From Acidovorax delafieldii (GTDB lineage: Bacteria; Pseudomonadota; Gammaproteobacteria; Burkholderiales; Burkholderiaceae_C), in the NCBI GenBank assembly GCA_002377855.1, contig DFQQ01000023.1, forward strand, positions 165,204 to 229,203: DNA of 64,000 nucleotides, given 5' to 3'. Under the pieces are notes generated by a model. That model was given only the letters and a program-made list of their open reading frames with translations, ran no database searches and had not been told where the DNA came from. Position 1 is the stretch's first letter; every line of letters starts with the position of its first letter. Below are positions 32,096 to 39,942 of the stretch, piece after piece. A program made the position numbers and the translations under genes.

Positions 32096-32207
32096 TCATA
32101 CGGTTTTGCCTTCAATCGGATCACTAGACGGGAAGCCGCAGACAGTGCTGTAGCACGGCAAGGCGAGCCAACGACGTGATACGTTGGAAGGCAAAGCCGT
32201 ATCAGAT
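32096..32207. repeat. Large inverted repeat between catC and the Bug genes
   Basis: The left arm (about 32096-32124) contains ATACGGTTTTGCCTTC and ATCAC. The complement of the right arm (32176-32205) contains ATACGGCTTTGCCTTC and ATCAC. The arms are about 29 bp with a few mismatches and surround about 50 bp. The catC stop codon lies in the outer edge of the right arm. The transcript could fold into a long hairpin that separates catBC from the Bug genes. It resembles mobile palindromic units of the family, but no second copy lies in this window. Confidence 0.65.
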
Positions 32208-32477
32208 GGCCGAGGGGTGCGTGGCCAGAGGGGTCACGTGGATCTTCATGAACGGGAACAGGGGCAGTCCCTGCAGCAGCTGGTGCAGCTCGTCGTTGGA
32301 CGACACGTCAAAGATGCTGTAGTTGGCGTATTCGCCCACCACGCGCCAGATGCTCTTCCAGCGGCCATCGCGCTGCAGGTCTTGCGAGTAGGCCTTTTCG
32401 CGGGCCTTGATCTCGTTGGCCTGGGCTTCGGGAAGGTCTCGGGGGATGTTCACATCCATACGAACCAGAAACAGCAT
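32202..32477 (-). CDS. catC: Muconolactone delta-isomerase
   Basis: The 91-residue protein starts MLFLVRMDVNIPRDLPEAQA and contains REKAYSQDLQRDGRWKSIWR, VGEYANYSIFDVSSNDELHQ and LPLFPFMKIHVTPLATHPS. It matches CatC over its whole length. It isomerises muconolactone to 3-oxoadipate enol-lactone in the catechol branch of the beta-ketoadipate pathway. It lies 41 bp downstream of catB. Confidence 0.95.
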   Translation of the reverse strand: MLFLVRMDVNIPRDLPEAQANEIKAREKAYSQDLQRDGRWKSIWRVVGEYANYSIFDVSSNDELHQLLQGLPLFPFMKIHVTPLATHPSAI

Positions 32478-32518
32478 GGTTTGCTCCTTGAAAGGGTCAG
32501 AAAAAGAGGGAGTGGCCG

Positions 32519-33742
32519 TCAGGCAGCGGCTGTGGCGGCTGGAGCCATATCGACATGCACGGGCGCTTGGCCCTGGCGTGCGCGGTCAAAGCGGTTGAGC
32601 TGCGCAAGCGACACCTCGACGCCAAAGCCGGGGCCGTCGGGCAGTTGCAGTGCAAAGTTGGTAATGGGCATTTGCTGCTCCACGATGTCGTCCACCAGCA
32701 GTTGCGGGCCAAACAGCTCGCAGCCGTGGTGCTGTGCGCCTAGCGTAGAGAACACATGGGCCGATGCGGCGCTGCCCAGCGATGTCTCCAGCATGGTGCC
32801 GCCATACCAGCCGATGTCGGCCGCTTCAGCCACCGCCGCAATCTTGCGGGTGCGCACCAGGCCGCCATGCTTGGCCACCTTGAGTGAGAAGACATGGCTG
32901 GCCTTGAGGCTGGCCAGCATGAACGCGTCTTGCGGCGTGCACACGGTTTCGTCGGCCATGATGAGTGCACCGTCCAGCGTGGCGGTGAGGCTGCGCAGCG
33001 CCTCCACGTTCCAGCGCGCCACGGGCTGTTCGATCAGCGTCACGCCGGCTTCCACCAGCTGGGGCAGATAGCGGCGGGCGGTGTTGCCGTCCCACGCCTG
33101 GTTCACATCCACGGTGAGCGCGGCCTTGCCTTGCAGGCCGCGGGCGATTTGTGCTACATGCGCCACGTCGTCCTCGGGTGCGCGGGCGCCAATCTTCATC
33201 TTGAAGATGTGGTGGCGCTTTTGCTCCAGCCGCAGGTGCGCCTCTTGCAGGTCGCGCGCCACGTCGCCGCTGGCCAGCGTCCACGCCAGTGGCAGGCTCT
33301 GGTGCACCTTGCCACCCAGCAGTTGCCAGGCGGGCATGTTCAGGGTGCGGGCCACGGCGTCCACCAATGCCATCTCTACCGCGCTTTTGGCAAAGGCGTT
33401 GCCTTTGCAGGCGCGGTCCATGCGCGCCAGTGCGCTTTCAAAGCCGCCGCTAAACTGGCCGAACAAGGCTGGTGCCAGGTACTGAGTGATGGCGTGGAGG
33501 ATGCTCTCGGGTGATTCTTCGTTCCACGAGGGGCCGCCAATGGTGGCCGCCTCGCCAAAGCCGCAAGCGCCGTTCTTCAGCCACAGCTGAACGATGACCG
33601 GGCTTTGCCGGCTGATGGAGCCAAACGACAGCTTGTGCGGGCGAATGGTGGGGATGTCCAGAATGCGCGCCTCGATGCGTTCAATGGCAAAGCCCGCCAG
33701 ATCGAGGGCGGGGTTTTCTGGGGCGGGGGGCGAGAGGGTCAT
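32519..33742 (-). CDS. catB: Muconate cycloisomerase
   Basis: ATG 33742 gives 407 residues of the enolase superfamily. The catalytic lysine pair is in FKMKIG and SLKVAKHGG; metal ligands are in TVDVNQAWDG, LIEQPV and MADETV. The N-terminal cap has DIPTIRPHKLSFGSI, as in CatB. It lactonises cis,cis-muconate to muconolactone, the CatC substrate. The gene is divergent from a LysR-type regulator across a 302-bp control region. Confidence 0.93.
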   Translation of the reverse strand: MTLSPPAPENPALDLAGFAIERIEARILDIPTIRPHKLSFGSISRQSPVIVQLWLKNGACGFGEAATIGGPSWNEESPESILHAITQYLAPALFGQFSGGFESALARMDRACKGNAFAKSAVEMALVDAVARTLNMPAWQLLGGKVHQSLPLAWTLASGDVARDLQEAHLRLEQKRHHIFKMKIGARAPEDDVAHVAQIARGLQGKAALTVDVNQAWDGNTARRYLPQLVEAGVTLIEQPVARWNVEALRSLTATLDGALIMADETVCTPQDAFMLASLKASHVFSLKVAKHGGLVRTRKIAAVAEAADIGWYGGTMLETSLGSAASAHVFSTLGAQHHGCELFGPQLLVDDIVEQQMPITNFALQLPDGPGFGVEVSLAQLNRFDRARQGQAPVHVDMAPAATAAA

Positions 33743-33896
33743 GCGTATCAGTGTTCGAATCAGGCCGCCTTGGGGGCGGGGCACGGGCCGGTGCTTGTTT
33801 CGCTGGTGCGAAGTCTTGCCTGCGGCCAATGCAGGGTGTTGGGGTTGCTGTCGTGCAGCGTTTTTCGCGTGCTCTGACAGGTCGTTCGCGCGAGGA

Positions 33897-33916
33897 TAGT
33901 TTTTGCACTGAAACTA
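33897..33916. promoter_or_regulatory. LysR-type operator candidate between catB and its regulator
   Basis: TAGTTT and AAACTA form a perfect 6-bp dyad around eight bases, enclosing a T-N11-A pattern as in LysR-type recognition boxes. It is 155 bp from the catB start and 128 bp from the regulator start. The rest of the 302-bp interval is AT-richer (33920-33965) and probably holds the promoters. Confidence 0.55.
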
Positions 33917-34044
33917 ATCCAATGATTCCTTTGGAACTATTCGTTCGATAACATCGATGATTCGAAGCGCTTGAGATGTGCCACGTGGCTCACCCTCCGA
34001 CGCTTGGTTCTGCCCGTTTGCACGGTCCTAGACGCCTACGTTCC

Positions 34045-34911
34045 ATGGAAATCCGCCAGCTTCGCTACTTTCTCGACATCGCGCGCACCGAGCACCTGAC
34101 CCAGTCGGCCCACAACCTGTTCGTCACGCAGTCCACCTTGTCGCATGGCCTGCGGCAACTGGAGCAGGAGTTGGGCGTGGATCTGTTTGACCGCGTGGGA
34201 CGGCGGCTGCGGCTTTCGCAGGCCGGGCTGGCGTTTCGGGTGTATGCGGCGCGTGCGCTGCACGAGATCGAGGCCGGCCGCATGGCGCTGGCCGACCTGG
34301 GGGCGCTGCAGTCGGGCTCGCTCACAGTGGGCGTCATCCCCACTTTTCTGCACACCCTGGTGCCTGCGGCGGTGGCGGCCTTCAGCCGGGCCTACCCAGG
34401 GGTGAGTGTGGTGGTGCGCGACCTGCGCGCGGGCCCCATTGAAGAACAGCTGGTGGAAGGCCTGCTGGATGTGGGTATCGCCTTCTACCCCACCGAACGT
34501 GAGGACATCGACACCGAGCCCTTGTTTGAAGAGCGCATGCAACTGGTGGTGAACCGCGACCATCCCTTGGCACGGCGCAAGAGCTTGGCGGTGAAAGACC
34601 TGGCCCAGGTGCCGCTGGCCATGCTGCCGCGTGCCTTTGCCACCCGGCGGCTGGTGGACGACAGCCTGCGCGCCGCCGGGGTGGTGCCCCAGGTGCGGGT
34701 GGAGATGGAATCGGTGGAAGGGCTGCTGGACGTGTGCCGCTGGGGAGACCTGGCCTGCATTGCTCCCGAGCGTGCAGCCCGGCAGGCCAGTGATCTGCAC
34801 GCCATTGATCTGCGCTCACCCACCATGGTGCGGCACGCGGGCATTTTGTGGCGCAAGGGCGCATCGCGCAGCCGCGCAGCGCTGGAATTTGCGGCCTTGC
34901 TCAAGCAGTAA
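34045..34911 (+). CDS. LysR-family regulator, probable catBC activator
   Basis: ATG 34045 gives 288 residues, starting MEIRQLRYFLDIARTEHLTQ. The winged helix follows with SAHNLFVTQSTLSHGLRQLE. The effector domain begins near residue 90 (GSLTVGVIPTFLHTLVP) and includes VGIAFYPTERED. It is divergent from catB, the standard arrangement of CatR/BenM-type activators that respond to cis,cis-muconate. The sequence also resembles CynR-type members, so the effector is inferred from the neighbours. Confidence 0.88.
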   Translation: MEIRQLRYFLDIARTEHLTQSAHNLFVTQSTLSHGLRQLEQELGVDLFDRVGRRLRLSQAGLAFRVYAARALHEIEAGRMALADLGALQSGSLTVGVIPTFLHTLVPAAVAAFSRAYPGVSVVVRDLRAGPIEEQLVEGLLDVGIAFYPTEREDIDTEPLFEERMQLVVNRDHPLARRKSLAVKDLAQVPLAMLPRAFATRRLVDDSLRAAGVVPQVRVEMESVEGLLDVCRWGDLACIAPERAARQASDLHAIDLRSPTMVRHAGILWRKGASRSRAALEFAALLKQ

Positions 34912-34929
34912 GGCGCGGGCGGCCGCTGG

Positions 34930-35568
34930 TCAGGGGGCGGTGGTTTTGGGCTGGTAGTCGCAATACACACTCACCGCGCACTCCCAGCAGCGGGGCTTGC
35001 GCGCCTGGCACACATAGCGGCCGTGCAGGATGAGCCAATGGTGTGAATCCACGGCGTATTCCTTGGGCACGCGTTTCATCAGTTGCAGTTCCACGGCCAG
35101 TGGGTTTTTACCGGGCGCCAGGCCCGTGCGGTTGCTCACGCGGAAGATGTGCGTGTCCACCGCCATGGTGGGCTGGCCGAAGGCCACGTTCAGCACCACG
35201 TTAGCGGTCTTGCGGCCCACGCCGGGCAGGGCTTCCAGTTCTTCCCGCGTACGGGGCACCACGCCGCCGTGGCGCTCTACCAAGATGCGGCAGGTTTCCA
35301 TCAGGTGCTTGGCCTTGCTTTTGTACAGGCCAATGGTCTTGATATAGCCCTCCAGCCCATCCAGCCCCAAATCCAGAATGGCCTGCGGCGTGCCCGCCAC
35401 CGGGAACAGTTTGCGCGTGGCCTTGTTAACCCCCACGTCGGTGGCCTGGGCCGAAAGCAGCACGGCCGCCAGCAACTCAAACACGGTGGTGTATTCCAGC
35501 TCCGTGTTGGGCATGGGGTTGGCCGCCTTCAGCGTGGCAAAAAACGGTTCGATCATCGTGGTTTTCAT
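34930..35568 (-). CDS. nth: Endonuclease III
   Basis: The 212-residue base-excision repair glycosylase/AP lyase has the helix-hairpin-helix LPGVGRKTANVVLN with catalytic Lys, the catalytic Asp in AVDTHIFRV, and the [4Fe-4S] ligand pattern C-x6-C-x2-C-x5-C at the C-terminus. It is convergent with the LysR gene and divergent from the aminotransferase gene. Confidence 0.96.
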   Translation of the reverse strand: MKTTMIEPFFATLKAANPMPNTELEYTTVFELLAAVLLSAQATDVGVNKATRKLFPVAGTPQAILDLGLDGLEGYIKTIGLYKSKAKHLMETCRILVERHGGVVPRTREELEALPGVGRKTANVVLNVAFGQPTMAVDTHIFRVSNRTGLAPGKNPLAVELQLMKRVPKEYAVDSHHWLILHGRYVCQARKPRCWECAVSVYCDYQPKTTAP

Positions 35569-35691
35569 GGCGCGCAGTTTAGGGCCGCCAGGGGGAGCCG
35601 GCCGATGTGCCTTGAGCAGGAAACCTGCGCGGCAATTGGCGACAATGCGGGTCTGTCGTCACAATTTCTGCCACCCATCCCCGAACACGCC

Positions 35692-36882
35692 ATGCAATTT
35701 GCTGACCGCCTGAACAACGTCGAAACCTCCGCCATCCGCGAACTCTTCAAGCTGCTGGGCAAGCCCGGCATCATCAGCTTCGCCGGCGGCTTTCCGGACA
35801 GCGCCATGTTCGATGTGGAGGGTATTCGAGCCGCCAGCAATGCCGCTTTGGCAGAGGAGCCCGGCGCCGCACTGCAGTACGGCGCCACCGAGGGCTACGG
35901 CCCGCTGCGCGAGCAACTGGCCGCCTTCATGACAGCCAAGGGCGCCAAGGATGTGGCGGCCGACAACCTCATCGTCACCACCGGCAGCCAGCAGGCGCTG
36001 GACCTGCTGGGCAAGACGCTCATCAGCCCGGGCGACAAGGTGATCGTGGAAGGCCCCACCTTCCTGGCCACCATCCAGTGCTTTCGCCTGTACGGCGCAG
36101 AGCTCATCAGCGCACCCATTGACGGCAACGGCGTGAAGACCGACGAGCTGGAAAAGCTGATTGCCGAGCACAAGCCCAAGTTCGTCTACCTGATCCCCAC
36201 CTTCGGCAACCCCAGCGGCGCCATGCTGAGCGCCGAGCGCCGCAAGGCCGTGCTGGAAATGGCCGTCAAGCACAACACCCTGGTCGTCGAGGACGACCCT
36301 TACGGTGATCTGTATTTTGGCGAAGCGCCCCCCCCCAGCCTGCTCAACCTGTCGGCCAGCGTGCCTGGCAGCCGCGAGCTGCTGGTGCACTGCGGCAGCT
36401 TGAGCAAGGTGCTGTCGCCCGGCCTGCGCGTGGGCTGGATGATTGCCCCGGCCGAGCTGCTGGCCAAGGCCACCATGTGCAAGCAGTTCAGCGACGCGCA
36501 CACCAGCACGTTTGCCCAGGCCACCGCCGCACAGTACCTCAAAGCCGGCCGCATGCCCGCCACGCTGGCCCACGTGCGCAAGGTGTATGCCGAGCGTGCC
36601 CAGGCCATGGGGGATGCGCTGCGCAAGGAGCTGGGCGATGCCATCGCGTTTGTACAGCCCCAGGGTGGCCTGTTCGTCTGGGCGCGCCTCACAGGCGCGG
36701 GCGGTAAGGTGGCAGACGGCAACGTGCTGGCCAAGCGCGCGATTGAAAAGGGCGTGGCCTTCGTGCCCGGCACGCCGTTCTTCTGCGCCAACCCCGATCA
36801 CGCCACCTTCCGCCTGTCGTTCGCCACCGCCGATGCCGACAAGATCCGTGAGGGCGTGGCACGTTTGGGCCAAGCGCTTTGA
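35692..36882 (+). CDS. PLP-dependent aminotransferase (2-aminoadipate/LysN-like class I/II)
   Basis: ATG 35692 gives 396 residues. Motifs are ISFAGGFPDSAMFDVEGIRA, LQYGATEGYGPLREQL, TTGSQQALDLLGKTLISPGD, IPTFGNPSG and VVEDDPYGDLYF. The PLP lysine is in CGSLSKVLSPGLRVGW and the carboxylate-binding Arg in TFRLSFATAD. This sub-group includes 2-aminoadipate and MocR-related aminotransferases without the GntR domain. The amino acid substrate is not certain. It overlaps or abuts slyX. Confidence 0.88.
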   Translation: MQFADRLNNVETSAIRELFKLLGKPGIISFAGGFPDSAMFDVEGIRAASNAALAEEPGAALQYGATEGYGPLREQLAAFMTAKGAKDVAADNLIVTTGSQQALDLLGKTLISPGDKVIVEGPTFLATIQCFRLYGAELISAPIDGNGVKTDELEKLIAEHKPKFVYLIPTFGNPSGAMLSAERRKAVLEMAVKHNTLVVEDDPYGDLYFGEAPPPSLLNLSASVPGSRELLVHCGSLSKVLSPGLRVGWMIAPAELLAKATMCKQFSDAHTSTFAQATAAQYLKAGRMPATLAHVRKVYAERAQAMGDALRKELGDAIAFVQPQGGLFVWARLTGAGGKVADGNVLAKRAIEKGVAFVPGTPFFCANPDHATFRLSFATADADKIREGVARLGQAL

Positions 36883-36887
36883 CCCGC

Positions 36888-37115
36888 ATGCCGAAGTCCG
36901 ACGAACTTGACCGTGTTCAGCAGCGTCTTGAGAGCCTGGAAATCAAAGCCAGCTTCACGGAAGACTTGCTGGATCAGCTCAATATGACCATCTATCAACA
37001 GCAGCAACTGATCGAGCGGCTCGTCACAGAGGTCAAACAGCTGAAACAGCAGGTGCCTGATGGAGGAAGCGGCGGCACTCGCAACTTGCGCGACGAATTG
37101 CCGCCCCATTACTGA
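36888..37115 (+). CDS. slyX: SlyX family protein
   Basis: ATG 36888 gives 75 residues (a TTG at 36879 is possible). The sequence ELDRVQQRLESLEIKASFTE and DLLDQLNMTIYQQQQLIERL is a near-continuous coiled coil with a Pro-rich tail ending in RDELPPHY. This fits SlyX, a small conserved protein of unknown function. Confidence 0.88.
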   Translation: MPKSDELDRVQQRLESLEIKASFTEDLLDQLNMTIYQQQQLIERLVTEVKQLKQQVPDGGSGGTRNLRDELPPHY

Positions 37116-37293
37116 GCGCTGTGAAGCCAATCAGTATGCAAATGGCCGGGCAGGGCGCGCGCGATGGGGAAAGTCCTTCCTTGGCGGCGGTCATGCTGCC
37201 CCCGTGTGCGTTGCATCTTCGCGTCATGCCCTGACATTGCGGCGGGGACCACCCCGCGCGCGTTAGGATGGCACGCCTGCATCCTCGCACCCC

Positions 37294-39600
37294 ATGGCCG
37301 CCATCTCCTCACTGACTGCCCCCGATCAGAACGACCCCACCATTCGCCAGATGGTGCAGGTGTCGGGGTGGGTGGTGATTTTTGTGGGCGTTTTTGTCGC
37401 CCTGTTTTTAGTGCTGGACCAGCAGGTGCAGTGGGGCCGAGTGGTGCTGAATTTGTGCGCTGCCGGCATCGGTGCCACCACGTTGATAGCGGCCCGCTTG
37501 CAGCGCCAGGCGTTGGCGTCTGGATTGCTGGTGTGGGGCGTTTGGGTGATCGTCTCGCTCGTGGCCGCAGGCAACGGCGGAATCAACAGCCCCAATTTGC
37601 TCATTTATCCCGTACTCATCGTGCTGGCTGGGTGGCTGCTGGGCAGCCGCCCCACTTGGGGACTGTTGGCAATGACGGCCGTTTTGTTTGGCTTTTTCCT
37701 CTGGGCGGACGTCCACGGCGCGTTGCCGGGCGTGCACCCTCACAACCGCTGGGCATACGCGGTGTACATGGCGGGCGTGGCAGGCCTGACGGCGGCGGCC
37801 ACTTTGCTGTCTCGCAAAAGCTACCTGGGGCGCGTGCTGGAGGCGCAGGCCATGGCTGCAGAAGTGGAACTGCGCGATGCAGAACTGCGCAAGCTGCTGC
37901 GCGTGGTGGAGCAGAGCCCCGAAAGCACGGTGATCACCGACTTGAACGGGCGTATTGAATTCGTGAACGACGCTTTCGTGGAGCGAACCGGTTATGCACG
38001 GGACGAGGTGCTCGGGCAGCAGACCTTTGATTTTTCTGCCAATGGGCTGGCGCCTGCGCAGCAGCAGGGCATGCGCGAGACACTGGCCAGGGGCGATTCC
38101 TGGGCTGGAGAGCAAACGAATGTGCGCAAGGACGGAGCGTTGATTTGCGAGTCGGTGGTGGTGGCTCCCATTCGCCAGCCCGACGGACGCATCACCCATT
38201 ACGTGGAGCTGAAGCAGGACCTGAGTGACCGCAAACGCGCGGCCGAAGAAATTCACCGGCTTGCGCATTTTGACCCCCTGACGAGCCTGCCCAACCGGTC
38301 CATGCTGATCGAGCGGATGGCCAATTTGCAGGCACGCCACCAGCGCTCAGGCGACGCACTGCACGCCTTGCTGCTGTTGGACGTAGACCGGTTCACCAAC
38401 TTCAATGACGCGCGTGGCAGCGAGATGGGTGACAGGCTCTTGTGTGCGGTGGCCTTGCGCCTGTCAGAACTTTTGGGCGCGCACGACCTGCTGGTGAGGG
38501 TGGCGGGGGACGAATTTGGAATGGTGCTGCATGACCTGAGCGCCGACGCTGCGGCGGCGGGCCGCCGTGCGCTGGCCTTTGCCGACCAGATCCAGCAGGC
38601 TTTCGTGCATGCGCTGCCCTTGGGAGACACCGGGGAAGAGGCGCAACTGGCCGTGAGCATGGGCCTGACGCTCTACCCCCAAGGGCCGGAAGATACGCCT
38701 TTGGCTGCGATGGGCCGGGCCGGGACGGCCCTGCACCGGGCCAAGCATGCCGGCGGGGCGCGCTCTGCGTTTTTTGAGCAGGGCATGGGCGCGGTGGCTG
38801 CCCATCGTTTTCAGATGGAGCGCGATTTGCGCCACGCCATCGGCGCACAGGAGTTGCGGCTTTACGTGCAGCCCCAGATGAATGTGCAAGGGCAGGTCAT
38901 GGGTGTCGAGGCGCTGGTGCGTTGGCAGCACCCCCGCGACGGTTTGGTGCCCCCGGGGGCGTTCGTTCCTTTGGCGGAAGAATCAGACCTGATTGTCAGC
39001 CTGGGCGATTGGGTGCTGGCACAAGCGTGTGCGGTGGTGGCTAGCCCTGAGTTCAGCCAGCGGCGCCTGCGCATGTCGGTCAACCTGAGTGCACGGCAGT
39101 TTCGGGAGGCGGGGTTTGTGCCCAGCCTGCAGGCCCTGCTACGCAACACGGGCGCTGATCCGACCTTGCTCACGCTGGAGGTGACGGAGGGCCTCGTGAT
39201 CGAGGACTTCGACGACGTGGTTTTCAAGATGCGCGAACTGGCGGCACTGGGTGTCGAGTTCGCCCTGGACGACTTTGGCACCGGGTATTCGTCGCTGGCC
39301 TACCTCAAGCGCCTTCCCATCCAGGAGTTGAAGATCGACCGCTTATTCGTGAATGAAGCCCCCAGCAATGACGACGACGGCGCGTTGGTGGAGGCCATTT
39401 TGTCTGTGGCCAGCCATTTCGGATTGCGCGTGGTGGCAGAGGGGGTGGAAACGCAGCAGCAGGTGGACTTTCTCGCCCAACGCGAACCCAACATGGTGTA
39501 CCAGGGCTATCTGTTTGCCCGACCCGAGCCTGTGGCGCAGTGGTTGGAGCGCCTGCGGACCGATGCGCTGAAAGGACCAGCTTGGGCGCGGTTGCAATAA
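37294..39600 (+). CDS. Membrane PAS-GGDEF-EAL cyclic-di-GMP protein
   Basis: The 768-residue protein has five to six membrane helices (about residues 22-170) and a PAS domain (about 205-315, VITDLNGRIEFVNDAFVERT). A GGDEF domain (about 320-480) carries VAGDEFG, so the first Gly is Ala. An EAL domain (about 500-750) has VEALVRW, EVTEGLVIEDF, DDFGTGYSSLAYLK and EGVET. The EAL residues for phosphodiesterase activity look intact. AGDEF is tolerated in some cyclases, so the balance of activities is open. No partner gene adjoins it. Confidence 0.92.
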   Translation: MAAISSLTAPDQNDPTIRQMVQVSGWVVIFVGVFVALFLVLDQQVQWGRVVLNLCAAGIGATTLIAARLQRQALASGLLVWGVWVIVSLVAAGNGGINSPNLLIYPVLIVLAGWLLGSRPTWGLLAMTAVLFGFFLWADVHGALPGVHPHNRWAYAVYMAGVAGLTAAATLLSRKSYLGRVLEAQAMAAEVELRDAELRKLLRVVEQSPESTVITDLNGRIEFVNDAFVERTGYARDEVLGQQTFDFSANGLAPAQQQGMRETLARGDSWAGEQTNVRKDGALICESVVVAPIRQPDGRITHYVELKQDLSDRKRAAEEIHRLAHFDPLTSLPNRSMLIERMANLQARHQRSGDALHALLLLDVDRFTNFNDARGSEMGDRLLCAVALRLSELLGAHDLLVRVAGDEFGMVLHDLSADAAAAGRRALAFADQIQQAFVHALPLGDTGEEAQLAVSMGLTLYPQGPEDTPLAAMGRAGTALHRAKHAGGARSAFFEQGMGAVAAHRFQMERDLRHAIGAQELRLYVQPQMNVQGQVMGVEALVRWQHPRDGLVPPGAFVPLAEESDLIVSLGDWVLAQACAVVASPEFSQRRLRMSVNLSARQFREAGFVPSLQALLRNTGADPTLLTLEVTEGLVIEDFDDVVFKMRELAALGVEFALDDFGTGYSSLAYLKRLPIQELKIDRLFVNEAPSNDDDGALVEAILSVASHFGLRVVAEGVETQQQVDFLAQREPNMVYQGYLFARPEPVAQWLERLRTDALKGPAWARLQ

Positions 39601-39656
39601 AAATAGCCGCTAGCGCCCGTTGTTTAAGCGCTAGCAGCTATTGAATTAATAGCAAG
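39599..39656 (+). repeat. Dispersed ~57-bp repeat, copy 5
   Basis: AAAAATAGCCGCTAGCGCC, AAGCGCTAGCAGCTATTG and AATAGCAAG follow the consensus closely. The copy begins at the stop codon of the GGDEF-EAL gene. Confidence 0.8.
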
Positions 39657-39708
39657 AGCCTTGCCTGAAGAAACCCCCGCCACTTGCATGTGCGGGCGCT
39701 GCTCCGGG

Positions 39709-39852
39709 TCATTTGTTTTTTTCTTTGCCCTTTGGCAGGACGGTGGTGGTAGGGGGCATGGGGCGGTCAGAGCCCCCCGATTCCTTGGGCAACGAAGTGT
39801 CCTTCTTGGGTTTCTTCGCCATTTTGTTGCTGCGTTGTTCGCCTTTGGCCAT
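39709..39852 (-). CDS. Small basic protein, function unknown
   Basis: ATG 39852 is preceded by AGGAGG at a good distance and gives 47 residues, rich in Lys and Pro: MAKGEQRSNKMAKKPKKDTS followed by a Pro/Thr stretch and KGKEKNK. I recognise no family. The strong ribosome-binding site argues that it is real. Confidence 0.6.
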   Translation of the reverse strand: MAKGEQRSNKMAKKPKKDTSLPKESGGSDRPMPPTTTVLPKGKEKNK

Positions 39853-39942
39853 GGGGCCTCCTGTAAAGGTCTCGGGATGGGACCACGCGGCGATGGTACG
39901 CCACAACCGGGGCGTCTCAGTCGCAGAGCGCGGCGCGCAACA

